A stretch of 64,000 nt of DNA from NCBI RefSeq assembly GCF_020166345.1, contig NZ_JAIUJS010000002.1, positions 372,001 through 436,000 on the forward strand, read 5' to 3'. The notes below the pieces were generated by a model that was given only the letters and a program-made list of their open reading frames with translations, was not told the DNA's origin and searched no databases. The translations under genes and the position numbers were made by a program. The DNA comes from Winogradskyella vincentii (GTDB lineage: Bacteria; Bacteroidota; Bacteroidia; Flavobacteriales; Flavobacteriaceae). This document shows, piece after piece, positions 52,283 to 60,566 of the stretch. Every line of letters begins with the position of its first letter. Positions within the stretch are counted from its first letter, which is position 1.

Positions 52283-53532
52283 TGCGAGTTTATAAGTTTG
52301 GTGGTGCTTCTGTTATGGACGCAGAAGGTGTAAGAAACGTTGCAAAAGTATTGAATACAACAGGCTATGACAATACACTTGTTGTGGTTTCTGCAATGGG
52401 CAAAACTACTAATGCCTTAGAATTGGTTGTTAGAAATTATTTTGATAACAAACCTGAATTACAGAGTGCAATTCACGATGTAATTAAATACCACAATGAA
52501 ATTCTTTTAGAATTATTTGATAATGACAGACATAATGTTTTTAAAATAGTTAAATCTATGTTTGATGAGCTTACATTTTTCTTTAAAAATAATAAGTCGC
52601 CAGACTATAATTTTGTATATGATCAAACCATAGGATTTGGTGAACTTGTATCTACTACAATAATTAGCCATTATTTAAATGAAATTGGTTTAAAAAATCA
52701 ATGGATCGATGTAAGGGAATATATAAAAACAGATAATTACTACAGAAGGGCAAATGTAAATTGGGAAACGACTCAAGCAAATATTTCGTCAAAGTTTGAT
52801 GCTAAAAAACTGAATATAACACAAGGGTTTTTGGGTAGCGATGCTAATAATTTTACAACTACATTAGGTAGGGAAGGTAGTGATTACACCGCAGCAATTT
52901 TTGCATATTGTTTAAACGCTAATAGTGTAACTATTTGGAAAGATGTACCAGGTGTTTTAAATGCAGATCCAAGGTATTTTGAAAATGCTCAACTGTTGCA
53001 TCAAATTTCATATAGAGAAGCTATTGAGCTGGCTTTTTACGGAGCCTCTGTAATTCATCCTAAGACATTACAACCTTTACAAAGAAAAGAAATTCCATTG
53101 TATGTAAAGTCCTTTCTACATCCAAAAGATGATGGTACAAAGGTTAGCAAAGGCAAAGCATTAGATCCAGAAATTCCTTGTTTTATTGTAAAGAAAAACC
53201 AGACACTTATTTCGTTATCATCTTTAGATTTCTCATATATAGTCGAAGAAAATATCAGCGATATATTCAATTTATTACATCTATATAAAATGAAAGTTGA
53301 TGTAATACAAAATTCTGCCATAAGTTTTTCCGTTTGTATAGACAATATTTATGATAATCTTGAAAAGCTTTTAAAACACTTAAAGGCAAAATTTAAAGTA
53401 ACAAGCTATGACAATGTGAGTTTATATACAATAAGGCACTACAACAATGATGCGATAAGTGAATTAGAAAACGGTAAAACAGTATTATTGAAACAATTAA
53501 CGCAGCAGACAGTTCAAATTGTCACTAAATAA
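52282..53532 (+). CDS. lysC: Aspartate kinase
   Basis: A 416-residue monofunctional aspartokinase. The N-terminal motif VYKFGGASVMD binds the phosphate, and TTLGREGSDYTAAIFA, SVTIWKDVPGVLNADPR and ELAFYGASVIHPKTLQPLQ are diagnostic of the catalytic domain. The C-terminal ~130 residues carry ACT-type regulation (LISLSSLDFSYIVEENISDI; VDVIQNSAISFSVCIDN). It phosphorylates aspartate at the entry to lysine, threonine and methionine synthesis. It lies between a GNAT gene and the OlsF-like gene, with 20 bases to the latter. Confidence 0.93.
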   Translation: MRVYKFGGASVMDAEGVRNVAKVLNTTGYDNTLVVVSAMGKTTNALELVVRNYFDNKPELQSAIHDVIKYHNEILLELFDNDRHNVFKIVKSMFDELTFFFKNNKSPDYNFVYDQTIGFGELVSTTIISHYLNEIGLKNQWIDVREYIKTDNYYRRANVNWETTQANISSKFDAKKLNITQGFLGSDANNFTTTLGREGSDYTAAIFAYCLNANSVTIWKDVPGVLNADPRYFENAQLLHQISYREAIELAFYGASVIHPKTLQPLQRKEIPLYVKSFLHPKDDGTKVSKGKALDPEIPCFIVKKNQTLISLSSLDFSYIVEENISDIFNLLHLYKMKVDVIQNSAISFSVCIDNIYDNLEKLLKHLKAKFKVTSYDNVSLYTIRHYNNDAISELENGKTVLLKQLTQQTVQIVTK

Positions 53533-53552
53533 ATAGTTATTACATTTGTTTT

Positions 53553-55382
53553 ATGGGTAAATCAACCGAAATTGGATTAGTGACTGCTAAGGAAGTGGCC
53601 AAAGCGATTAATGCCGATAAATATGGTTTTTTGGGTACTTTTTTCGGTTGGATTTTAATGAAAGTCCTTAAAATTTCTACACTCAATAGAATTTATAAGC
53701 GCAATAAGCACCTCAGTGAGCTCGAGTTTCTTGATGGTATATTAGATGAATTTCAGATTAAATTTGAAATACCCGAAGAGGATTTGAAACGACTTCCAAA
53801 GGAAGGGCCATTTATTACGATATCTAATCATCCCTTGGGTGGTATTGATGGTATTTTGCTATTAAAATTGATGTTAGAGCAACGCAGTGATTTTAAAATT
53901 ATCGCAAATTTTCTGTTACATAGAATAGAACCACTAAAGCCCTATATAATGCCTGTCAACCCATTTGAGGATAGGAAGGATGTAAAAAGTAGTGTTTCAG
54001 GATTTAAAAATGCCATTCTTCACTTAAGGGAAGGTAGCCCACTTGGTGTTTTTCCTGCTGGTGAAGTTTCAACTTACAGAGATGGCAAATTGGTAGTTGA
54101 CAAGCCATGGGAAGAAGCTGCAATGAAGCTCATTCAAAAAGCAGAAGTCCCTGTTGTACCCATATATTTTCATGCCAAGAACAGTAGATTGTTCTATAGA
54201 CTTTCAAAAATAAGTGACACATTAAGAACAGCGAAGTTACCTTCAGAATTACTTACTCAAAAACGCAGAGTGATTAAAGTTAGAGTGGGAAAGGCAATTT
54301 CTGTTAAAGATCAAAATGAACATGAAAGTTTAAGTGAGTTTTCAGAGTTTTTACGACGAAAGACCTACATGCTTTCAAAAACATTTGAAGACAAGCCAAA
54401 GATATTAGATAATATAAAATCTACGGTTAAGGTACCAAAGCCTCCTAAACGAATTGTAACACCTATTGATTCAGGAGTTATGATGGATGAAGTAAATTTC
54501 TTAAGGGAGAATGATTGCAGATTATTGCAAAGTAAAAATTATGAGGTGTATTTAGCTTCAGCTAGAGATATACCCAATATTCTTCGTGAAATTGGACGAC
54601 TGCGAGAGATAACTTTCAGGGAAGTTGGTGAGGGCACAAACGAGGCTATTGATTTGGATACTTTTGATACCTATTACCACCACATGTTCCTGTGGGATAA
54701 TGATAAGAATAATATTGCTGGTGCCTATAGAATGGGACTTGGTTCAAAGATATTTGAACGCTTTGGGATAGATGGTTTTTATCTTCAGGATTTATTTAGG
54801 TTTGAGCCGGAGTTATACAAAATGATGAGCCAATCTATTGAAATGGGTAGGGCATTTATCATAAAAGAATACCAACAAAAACCTATGCCATTGTTTTTGT
54901 TATGGAAAGGCATAGTGCATACAACCCTGCGTTATCCAGAACATAAATATTTAATTGGTGGTGTTAGTATTAGCAATCAGTTTTCAAACTTTTCTAAAAG
55001 TTTAATGATTGAATTTATGAAGTCTCATTATTACGACCCATATGTAGCACAATATGTTCATCCTAAGAAAGAATTTAAGGTAAAACTTAAAGATGCAGAT
55101 AAAGATTTTGTTTTTGATTCTACAGAGGCGGATTTAAATAAATTTGATAAAATAATTGATGAAGTTGAACCTGGAGCACTAAGGCTTCCTGTTCTATTAA
55201 AAAAGTATATTAAGCAAAACGCCAAATTAGTTGCATTTAACGTAGATCCACTTTTTAATAATGCAGTAGATGGTCTTATGTATATTAAAATTGCAGACCT
55301 TCCGGAAAGTACTGTTAGACCTGTTATGGAGGAATTCCAAGCTGAGTTAGAACGGAAATTCATGGATAACCATGACAAATAG
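53553..55382 (+). CDS. olsF: Bifunctional acyltransferase, OlsF-like (ornithine/aminolipid synthesis)
   Basis: A 609-residue fusion. Residues about 1-270 are a PlsC-type O-acyltransferase: ISNHPLGGIDGI with H93 and D99, FPAGEVSTYRDG and PVVPIYFHAKNS. Residues about 310-600 are an OlsB/GNAT-like N-acyltransferase (REIGRLREITFREVGEGTNE, DLFRFEPELYKMMSQSIEMG, YLIGGVSISNQFS). This order matches OlsF, the enzyme described from Serratia proteamaculans and Flavobacterium johnsoniae, which makes ornithine lipids in two steps. The exact amino acid acylated (ornithine, glycine or other) cannot be told here. Its 3' end overlaps the next gene by 11 bases. Confidence 0.87.
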   Translation: MGKSTEIGLVTAKEVAKAINADKYGFLGTFFGWILMKVLKISTLNRIYKRNKHLSELEFLDGILDEFQIKFEIPEEDLKRLPKEGPFITISNHPLGGIDGILLLKLMLEQRSDFKIIANFLLHRIEPLKPYIMPVNPFEDRKDVKSSVSGFKNAILHLREGSPLGVFPAGEVSTYRDGKLVVDKPWEEAAMKLIQKAEVPVVPIYFHAKNSRLFYRLSKISDTLRTAKLPSELLTQKRRVIKVRVGKAISVKDQNEHESLSEFSEFLRRKTYMLSKTFEDKPKILDNIKSTVKVPKPPKRIVTPIDSGVMMDEVNFLRENDCRLLQSKNYEVYLASARDIPNILREIGRLREITFREVGEGTNEAIDLDTFDTYYHHMFLWDNDKNNIAGAYRMGLGSKIFERFGIDGFYLQDLFRFEPELYKMMSQSIEMGRAFIIKEYQQKPMPLFLLWKGIVHTTLRYPEHKYLIGGVSISNQFSNFSKSLMIEFMKSHYYDPYVAQYVHPKKEFKVKLKDADKDFVFDSTEADLNKFDKIIDEVEPGALRLPVLLKKYIKQNAKLVAFNVDPLFNNAVDGLMYIKIADLPESTVRPVMEEFQAELERKFMDNHDK

Positions 55383-56382
55383 ATTAACGCTATTTTTTCT
55401 AATTATTCCAAGTATTCTATTGTCTCAAACAATTACAGGAAAGGTAATTGACAAAGTTACTCAAGAGCCTGTAGAAACGGCTTCTATATATTTTGACCAA
55501 ACTACAATTGGTACTACTACAAATGAAAATGGTGAGTTTTCAATTGACTACACAGATGCTGTTAGGTCAAACCTGGTTATATCTTATTTAGGTTACCAAA
55601 AAGTTTTGATTGCAGATTATAGGGGATTGGATAATATCTTAATTGAGCTTGAAGCTGCCACAAATACTCTTGATGAAGTCTTTGTTAATTTTGATGATGA
55701 ATTAACAAGAGAGCAAAAGCTAAAACTGTTTAAAAAAGAATTTCTTGGAACGTCTAGATTTGCAAATTCCTGTAAATTATTAAATGAAGATAAGTTGGTA
55801 CTCTACTATGATGGCAAAGACAACACACTTTATGCAAGTTCTGAAGAACCCCTAAGGGTAAAAAATAGAGCACTACAGTACCAAATAGAGTTTGATATAA
55901 TTGATTTTGAAGCTAGTTATAGAAATGTAGATATAGAAGAAAACACCTTTATTTTAAACTCGGTAACATATCTAGGAACCACCTTTTATAAAGATCTTAC
56001 CAATGGTTCAAAGCGGAGAGTTAACAAGAACAGAAACAAGGTTTATAAGGGGTCCGTACAGCATTTTATTAGGGCATTGTACAATGAGGATTTAAAAAAG
56101 GAAAGTTATCAGATTTATAATAGAAACAAGAAAGTTGAAGAGTGGGATTTTATAAGGATCTCAGAAGTTAAGACGTCTGGTATAAAAGAATTGAGATTAA
56201 AATCTAAAATAAATATACTCTATAAAAAATCATCGCAATCTACAATGGAACTGAAGACCGACTACATTTTTATAGATGTTTATGGCAACTATTCTCCGAT
56301 TATTGGTGTATATCTCACGGGTTATTTAGGAAGTCAAAGATTGGGTGACACGTTACCTTCAGATTTTGGATTAGATAAATAA
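55372..56382 (+). CDS. Exported carboxypeptidase-regulatory-like domain protein
   Basis: A 336-residue protein with a signal peptide (residues 1-19, LLS-QTI), a CarboxypepD_reg-like domain at about 20-97 (ITGKVIDKVTQEPVETASIY; VISYLGYQKVLI) and an unassigned C-terminal region of ~235 residues with FLGTSRFANSCKLLNEDKLV. Such proteins are widespread in Bacteroidota and are predicted to be periplasmic or surface-exposed. The ATG lies inside the end of olsF (11-base overlap), so it is coupled to lipid synthesis in expression. Function unknown. Confidence 0.88.
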   Translation: MTNRLTLFFLIIPSILLSQTITGKVIDKVTQEPVETASIYFDQTTIGTTTNENGEFSIDYTDAVRSNLVISYLGYQKVLIADYRGLDNILIELEAATNTLDEVFVNFDDELTREQKLKLFKKEFLGTSRFANSCKLLNEDKLVLYYDGKDNTLYASSEEPLRVKNRALQYQIEFDIIDFEASYRNVDIEENTFILNSVTYLGTTFYKDLTNGSKRRVNKNRNKVYKGSVQHFIRALYNEDLKKESYQIYNRNKKVEEWDFIRISEVKTSGIKELRLKSKINILYKKSSQSTMELKTDYIFIDVYGNYSPIIGVYLTGYLGSQRLGDTLPSDFGLDK

Positions 56383-56383
56383 A

Positions 56384-56408
56384 AAACCCAGATTTAATAT
56401 CTGGGTTT
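56384..56408. terminator. Bidirectional rho-independent terminator
   Basis: A perfect 10-bp stem AAACCCAGAT / ATCTGGGTTT with a 5-base loop (TTAAT), preceded by an A-run and followed by CATTTTG. It lies directly after the stop codon at 56382 and before the convergent stop at 56417. Confidence 0.8.
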
Positions 56409-56416
56409 CATTTTGT

Positions 56417-56896
56417 TTATAATGATTTAAACCAATCCTGAAATTGATTCCCTAATAGGAAGGTCGTTTTCTTTTCACCCCCAAATGCACCTATAAGACT
56501 CATTAACCAAGCAATAAAAAGAACTATAATTACTATTAGATTAAGAATTGGCACCCATGATGATACAAATAAAATAATTAAAAAACCTAGCATTTGTCTA
56601 ATATAGAATGAGCCAATCTCTGTTTTGTTATTACTATTCATTACCAAGGCAATAACCCAACCTATTATAGTTAGGTGAGCTATAATTGCAATATTCTTAC
56701 CATCACTTAAAACTTCCTTAGCGTCATCAGCAAATTCAGCGGCTTTCTCTTTAGCTTCTCCTGCCAATTCTTTTGCATCATCTGCAATTTCACTTGCTTT
56801 TTGGCTTATTTTATCTCCCGCTTTTTTGGCACTTTCTTTTGCGTCACCTATCATATCGTCAAGGTCGTCCTTTAAATCTTTATTATCGTCTGACAT
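56417..56896 (-). CDS. Amphipathic-helix plus DUF4870-like membrane protein
   Basis: A 159-residue protein. Residues 1-68 are a highly charged heptad-rich helix (KESAKKAGDKISQKASEIAD; ELAGEAKEKAAEFADDAKEV) like YtxH or apolipoprotein-type stress proteins. Residues about 70-150 form three TM helices with the DUF4870/Tic20-like pattern NIAIIAHLTIIGWVIALVMN, FYIRQMLGFLIILF and FIAWLMSLIGAFGG. The combination of a long amphipathic helix and this domain may support membrane or stress functions, which is inference. It begins a minus-strand block that extends to serS. Confidence 0.83.
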   Translation of the reverse strand: MSDDNKDLKDDLDDMIGDAKESAKKAGDKISQKASEIADDAKELAGEAKEKAAEFADDAKEVLSDGKNIAIIAHLTIIGWVIALVMNSNNKTEIGSFYIRQMLGFLIILFVSSWVPILNLIVIIVLFIAWLMSLIGAFGGEKKTTFLLGNQFQDWFKSL

Positions 56897-56953
56897 TATT
56901 GTATTGTTTTAATGATTAATAGTTCCGTTAAAATTACTAAAAAAGAAATTTGT

Positions 56954-57340
56954 TTATTGAAATGCAGAATCAATTGGTTCCCACAATTCTATTTTATTAT
57001 TGTCATTATCTAAAATCCAAGCAAACTTCCCATAATCATATGTCTCCATATCACCTACAATTGTTACACCTTCTTTTTTTAATACCTTTAATAATGCTTC
57101 TAAATCATCAACGCGATAGTTGAACATATAAGGTTTGTCAGATGGATTAAAATAACTTGTGTCATCCTTAAAAGGACTCCATTGTGTGGAGCAGTCCTTA
57201 CCCTCTTTATCTTTCCACCAAAAGGTACATCCATAGTCGTCAGTATTAAATCCCAAATGTTTTTTGTACCAATCTTTAGAAGCTTTTGGATCTTTTGTTT
57301 TAAAAAACAATCCACCAATTCCTGTTACTCTTTTTTTCAT
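56954..57340 (-). CDS. VOC-superfamily (glyoxalase/dioxygenase-like) protein
   Basis: A 128-residue protein with two beta-alpha-beta-beta-beta halves. It opens with VTGIGGLFFKTKDPKASKDW and closes with YGKFAWILDNDNNKIELWEP; the family Glu (IELWEP) is present while the first-half metal His is not evident. Family members include glyoxalase I, bleomycin-resistance proteins and isomerases; the substrate is unknown. It starts 4 bases after the DUF1801 gene's stop, so the two are co-transcribed. Confidence 0.87.
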   Translation of the reverse strand: MKKRVTGIGGLFFKTKDPKASKDWYKKHLGFNTDDYGCTFWWKDKEGKDCSTQWSPFKDDTSYFNPSDKPYMFNYRVDDLEALLKVLKKEGVTIVGDMETYDYGKFAWILDNDNNKIELWEPIDSAFQ

Positions 57341-57344
57341 ATCA

Positions 57345-57800
57345 TTATTTCTTTATTGCAGATTCATAAATATCAATCCATTCATCACATGTCATTTTCC
57401 TTGTTAGTTCTCCTATCAGTTCAAACGGGATTTCGTCTACCTTTTTAAATCGGATACAACTTTTACCCATATCTAATTTTCTAGAGGAATGCTTTGGATA
57501 TTCATTTACAAACCAATCGTGAAGTTCTTTCTTGGCATAAATACCACTGTGATATAAGTTAACCGAATTTTTTTGTGAGGCAAAACTCATGAATGGCAAT
57601 GGTGTCTTTGGGTCACAATGATAACCGTCTGGATAAACAGAATGAGGCACATAATAGCCTATCATTTTATAAATAATGCCTTCTTCAAATCCTTTAGGTA
57701 AGTTGTCATTTATTGTTTTCCGTAATTTTTTAAGCGCGTTCTGTCTATCTTCAGGAACTTGTGATATATAGTCCTCTGGTGAGTCTGCATTATATTGCAT
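57345..57800 (-). CDS. DUF1801 domain protein (YdhG-like)
   Basis: A 151-residue soluble protein with the YdhG/DUF1801 pattern: SPEDYISQVPEDRQNALKKL, EGIIYKMIGYYVPHSVYPDG, LPFMSFASQKNSVNLYHSGI, and a GKSCIRFKKVDEIPFELIGE closing. The family is widespread and uncharacterised, with an iron-binding frataxin-like fold proposed from structure. It is encoded with the VOC gene downstream and the 2-hydroxyacid dehydrogenase gene 28 bases upstream. Confidence 0.87.
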   Translation of the reverse strand: MQYNADSPEDYISQVPEDRQNALKKLRKTINDNLPKGFEEGIIYKMIGYYVPHSVYPDGYHCDPKTPLPFMSFASQKNSVNLYHSGIYAKKELHDWFVNEYPKHSSRKLDMGKSCIRFKKVDEIPFELIGELTRKMTCDEWIDIYESAIKK

Positions 57801-57828
57801 AATTAGATTGATTTAGTAATCCTCTAAT

Positions 57829-58767
57829 TTAGCAAAATTTAGCTTTGATTTTATCTACAATGGTTTGTGCGAGTTTAACTTTACTCTCAACTGTCCAGCC
57901 TGCAACATGTGGCGTCAGTAAAACTTTGTCAGAACTTATAAGTTCTTGAAACACGTCTGGGATGTTGTTTGATGAAAATAAATTTTCAAAAGAGGCTTTT
58001 TCAAATTCTAATACATCCAATCCTGCGCCTAATATTTTACCTTTTTTTAAGGCCTCAACTAAATCTTTGGTAACAACACTTTTACCACGTGCAGTATTAA
58101 TTAACCAAAAGGGCTTTTTAAAGTTATTGATAAATTCTCTATCTACCATATTTAAGGTTAGAGGAGTCTGTGGAGTATGTAAACTCAAAACATCAACTTT
58201 TTCCTGAAGTTCTATTAAAGTTACTTGTTTACAATTTTCATCACCAACATTTTCTTTTATATCATAGCAAAGAACTTCAACATCAAATCCTCTAAGCTTT
58301 TTAGCAAAAGCTTTACCCATATTACCATATCCAATTAAACCAACTATCTTACCATCGAGTTCTAACCCACGATTGTCCTCTCTAAGCCATTTGCCTTGTC
58401 TAACTTCATCATCTGCTTTATTTAGTTTGTTAAAAAGGGATAATAGCATACCTAAGGTATGTTCGCCAACAGCATTTCTGTTTCCTTCTGGTGCTGAAAT
58501 AAGATAAACACCTTTTTTTTTGGCATAATCACAGTCTATATTTTCTAAACCGGCTCCGACACGACCTATAAATTTTAAATTTGAAGCGGCATCTAAAAAT
58601 GGTTTGTCAATTGTAAATCGACTGCGGATAATAATACCATCATATTCTGAAATTATTGCTTCAACTTCTGTTTTTGAGGATGTGTAATCTTCTATGTTTT
58701 CAAAGCCTAAATCATTGAGCTGATTTATTAGAAGTTTATGGTTACTATCTATATGAAGTATTTTCAA
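57829..58767 (-). CDS. D-isomer-specific 2-hydroxyacid dehydrogenase (phosphoglycerate dehydrogenase-like)
   Basis: A 312-residue NAD-dependent dehydrogenase. The coenzyme motif is VGLIGYGNMGKAFAKK at 142-157; catalytic Arg is in NTARGKSVV, the Glu follows in GLDVLEFE, and the His in LTPHVAGW. The length is short, without the ACT domain of long SerA enzymes, which fits Bacteroidota SerA or a general 2-hydroxyacid dehydrogenase. The start is a TTG at 58765-58767, overlapping the cupin stop (TTGA), so translation is coupled. The reaction is likely 3-phosphoglycerate oxidation for serine synthesis, but that is not certain. Confidence 0.9.
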   Translation of the reverse strand: MKILHIDSNHKLLINQLNDLGFENIEDYTSSKTEVEAIISEYDGIIIRSRFTIDKPFLDAASNLKFIGRVGAGLENIDCDYAKKKGVYLISAPEGNRNAVGEHTLGMLLSLFNKLNKADDEVRQGKWLREDNRGLELDGKIVGLIGYGNMGKAFAKKLRGFDVEVLCYDIKENVGDENCKQVTLIELQEKVDVLSLHTPQTPLTLNMVDREFINNFKKPFWLINTARGKSVVTKDLVEALKKGKILGAGLDVLEFEKASFENLFSSNNIPDVFQELISSDKVLLTPHVAGWTVESKVKLAQTIVDKIKAKFC

Positions 58768-59129
58768 ATCTTTGGATATTCAGATTGTGTACGTTCGTGT
58801 ACGACGTTTCCTGTATGTGCTGTGTTTATTTTTTCGAATAAAAGTACATGGACTTCTTCATCGTTTTTAGTGAAAGGATTGTGTTCAACGCCTTTAGGCA
58901 CTACAATAAATTCACCTTCATTTACAACTTCTGTTCTATCTCTAAATTGCATATAAAGTGTGCCTTTAATTACTTGGAACAATTCATCTTCATCATCATG
59001 ACTATGCCAAACAAATTCACCCTTTAATTTGGCTAAAATAACCTGCATATCATCAACTACTGCTATTTGATGCGGATGCCAGTTTTTACTGAATTTTGTG
59101 AACTTGTCTTTAATGTTTATAGCTTTCAT
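58764..59129 (-). CDS. Cupin-domain protein
   Basis: A 121-residue single-domain cupin. The metal motif is recognisable: FVWHSHDDEDELFQVIKGTL with two His and a Glu, and GVEHNPFTKNDEEVHVLLFE with a third His. It may be a dioxygenase, isomerase or sensor; sequence alone does not decide. The ATG at 59129 is preceded by a possible -7 box at 59134-59141. Its stop overlaps the next gene's TTG start. Confidence 0.9.
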   Translation of the reverse strand: MKAINIKDKFTKFSKNWHPHQIAVVDDMQVILAKLKGEFVWHSHDDEDELFQVIKGTLYMQFRDRTEVVNEGEFIVVPKGVEHNPFTKNDEEVHVLLFEKINTAHTGNVVHERTQSEYPKI

Positions 59130-59133
59130 ACAT

Positions 59134-59141
59134 CAAAAATA
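59134..59141 (-). promoter_or_regulatory. Possible -7 box immediately upstream of the cupin gene
   Basis: On the minus strand TATTTTTG matches TAnnTTTG but ends only four bases before the ATG at 59129, so the transcript would be nearly leaderless if real. Low confidence. Confidence 0.28.
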
Positions 59142-59155
59142 CAAAGAGCAGATAA

Positions 59156-60538
59156 TTATATACCAAGAATTAATTTTGCGATCCAGAAATATAAAAGAAT
59201 ACCAAGGATATCATTACTTGTAGTAATAAATGGACCAGTTGCAATTGCAGGGTCTATACCTCTTTTGTCCAAAAATAAAGGTACAAAGGTTCCTATTAAA
59301 CCTGCAATAATTATAACAGCTACAAGTGAGGTAGATATTGCAATTGCTTTATCAATTTCACCAATGTAAATCCAAACAAATAAAAATAAAAATGCGGCTA
59401 AAATAATACCATTTAACGTGGCCAACGACATTTCTTTTAAAAGTCTTCTGTTTATACTTCCTTTTATATCGTCATTTGCAAGACCCTGTACTATGATTGC
59501 ACTAGATTGTACACCAACATTTCCAGCCATTGCCGCAATTAGAGGAGTAAAGAAAAACAACACTGCATACTGGTTAAAGGCTTCTTGAAATCCCTCCATA
59601 ATTACAAAGGCTCCTACACCACCAATAAGTCCTAGAAATAACCAAGGTAATCTTGCTCTTGTTAACTCAATAATACTATCATCAGAATCTACATCTTGGG
59701 TAATACCAGCAGCCAACTGGTAATCTTTTTCTGCTTCTTCCTTAAGGACATCAACAATATCATCAATTGTAATTCTCCCTAAAAGTGTTTGTGAGTCATC
59801 AACAACAGGTATTGCCTCAAGATCATATTTGGCCATTACCTTTGCAACGTCCTCAACATCATCAATTACATTGACAAAGTCTACATTATCCTTGGCGATA
59901 TCAGCAATTTTCTGATCGTTTTTGGCAACTATTAAATCTTTAAGGGACAATCGCCCAATCAATTTTTCCTCCTTATTAACCACATAAATAGAGTGTACAC
60001 GTGTAACCTCCTTAGCTTGCCCTCTAATCCGTCTTAAACAACCTGCAACAGTCCATGTTTCATACACCTTAACAAGTTCTTTGGCCATTAAACCTCCAGC
60101 AGTGTCATCTTGGTATTTTAATAACTCGGTAATTTCTTCTCTATGTTCTTCATCTTCTATTTTAGAGATTACCTCTTCTTGGCGCTCTTCAGGAAGTTCT
60201 GCGATGATATCTGCGGCATCATCTGTGTCTAATTCCTCTACTTCTTCTGCAATTTCTTTTGCCGAAAGATTCTTTAGAACTTTTTCTCTTGTATCCTCAT
60301 CTAACTCAGTAAGAATATCTGAAGTCGTTTCTGAGTCTAGAAGTTTAATTACATAAATGGAATCATCAAGATCTAATTCATCAAGAATTTCTGCAATATC
60401 AGCGTAGTGAAACTCATTGAGCAACTTAACAAGTTCCTTGTCGTTATTATTTTCAACTAGGATCTCAACGTTTTCAATAAGCTCATCAGTGAGCTGAAAT
60501 TGTATGTTATCTTGAATTTCTTCCACTAGAATTTTCAA
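59156..60538 (-). CDS. mgtE: Magnesium transporter MgtE
   Basis: A 460-residue Mg2+ channel. The N domain (residues about 15-135, FHYADIAEILDELDLDDSIY, DTDDAADIIAELPEERQEEV) is followed by two CBS domains (about 145-270, VHSIYVVNKEEKLIGRLSLK; IPVVDDSQTLLGRI) and five TM helices (from LPWLFLGLIGGVGAFVIMEG). The acidic N and CBS surfaces sense Mg2+ and close the pore. The pore signature PLIAAMAGNVGVQSSAI is intact. The start is a TTG at 60536-60538, as no ATG is in frame before an upstream stop at 60554-60556; the 5' side is an A/T-rich hairpin shared with the rsmA stop. Confidence 0.93.
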   Translation of the reverse strand: MKILVEEIQDNIQFQLTDELIENVEILVENNNDKELVKLLNEFHYADIAEILDELDLDDSIYVIKLLDSETTSDILTELDEDTREKVLKNLSAKEIAEEVEELDTDDAADIIAELPEERQEEVISKIEDEEHREEITELLKYQDDTAGGLMAKELVKVYETWTVAGCLRRIRGQAKEVTRVHSIYVVNKEEKLIGRLSLKDLIVAKNDQKIADIAKDNVDFVNVIDDVEDVAKVMAKYDLEAIPVVDDSQTLLGRITIDDIVDVLKEEAEKDYQLAAGITQDVDSDDSIIELTRARLPWLFLGLIGGVGAFVIMEGFQEAFNQYAVLFFFTPLIAAMAGNVGVQSSAIIVQGLANDDIKGSINRRLLKEMSLATLNGIILAAFLFLFVWIYIGEIDKAIAISTSLVAVIIIAGLIGTFVPLFLDKRGIDPAIATGPFITTSNDILGILLYFWIAKLILGI

Positions 60539-60566
60539 TAAAAAACTAAAACTTTATGTTTTAGTT
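60538..60566 (-). terminator. A/T-only-stem hairpin overlapping the rsmA stop codon
   Basis: On the minus strand the 9-bp stem AACTAAAAC / GTTTTAGTT has a 5-base loop (ATAAA) and is followed by TTTT, resembling a weak rho-independent terminator. It lies over the last codons of rsmA and runs into the TTG start of mgtE, so readthrough would be needed for co-transcription. Confidence 0.45.
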
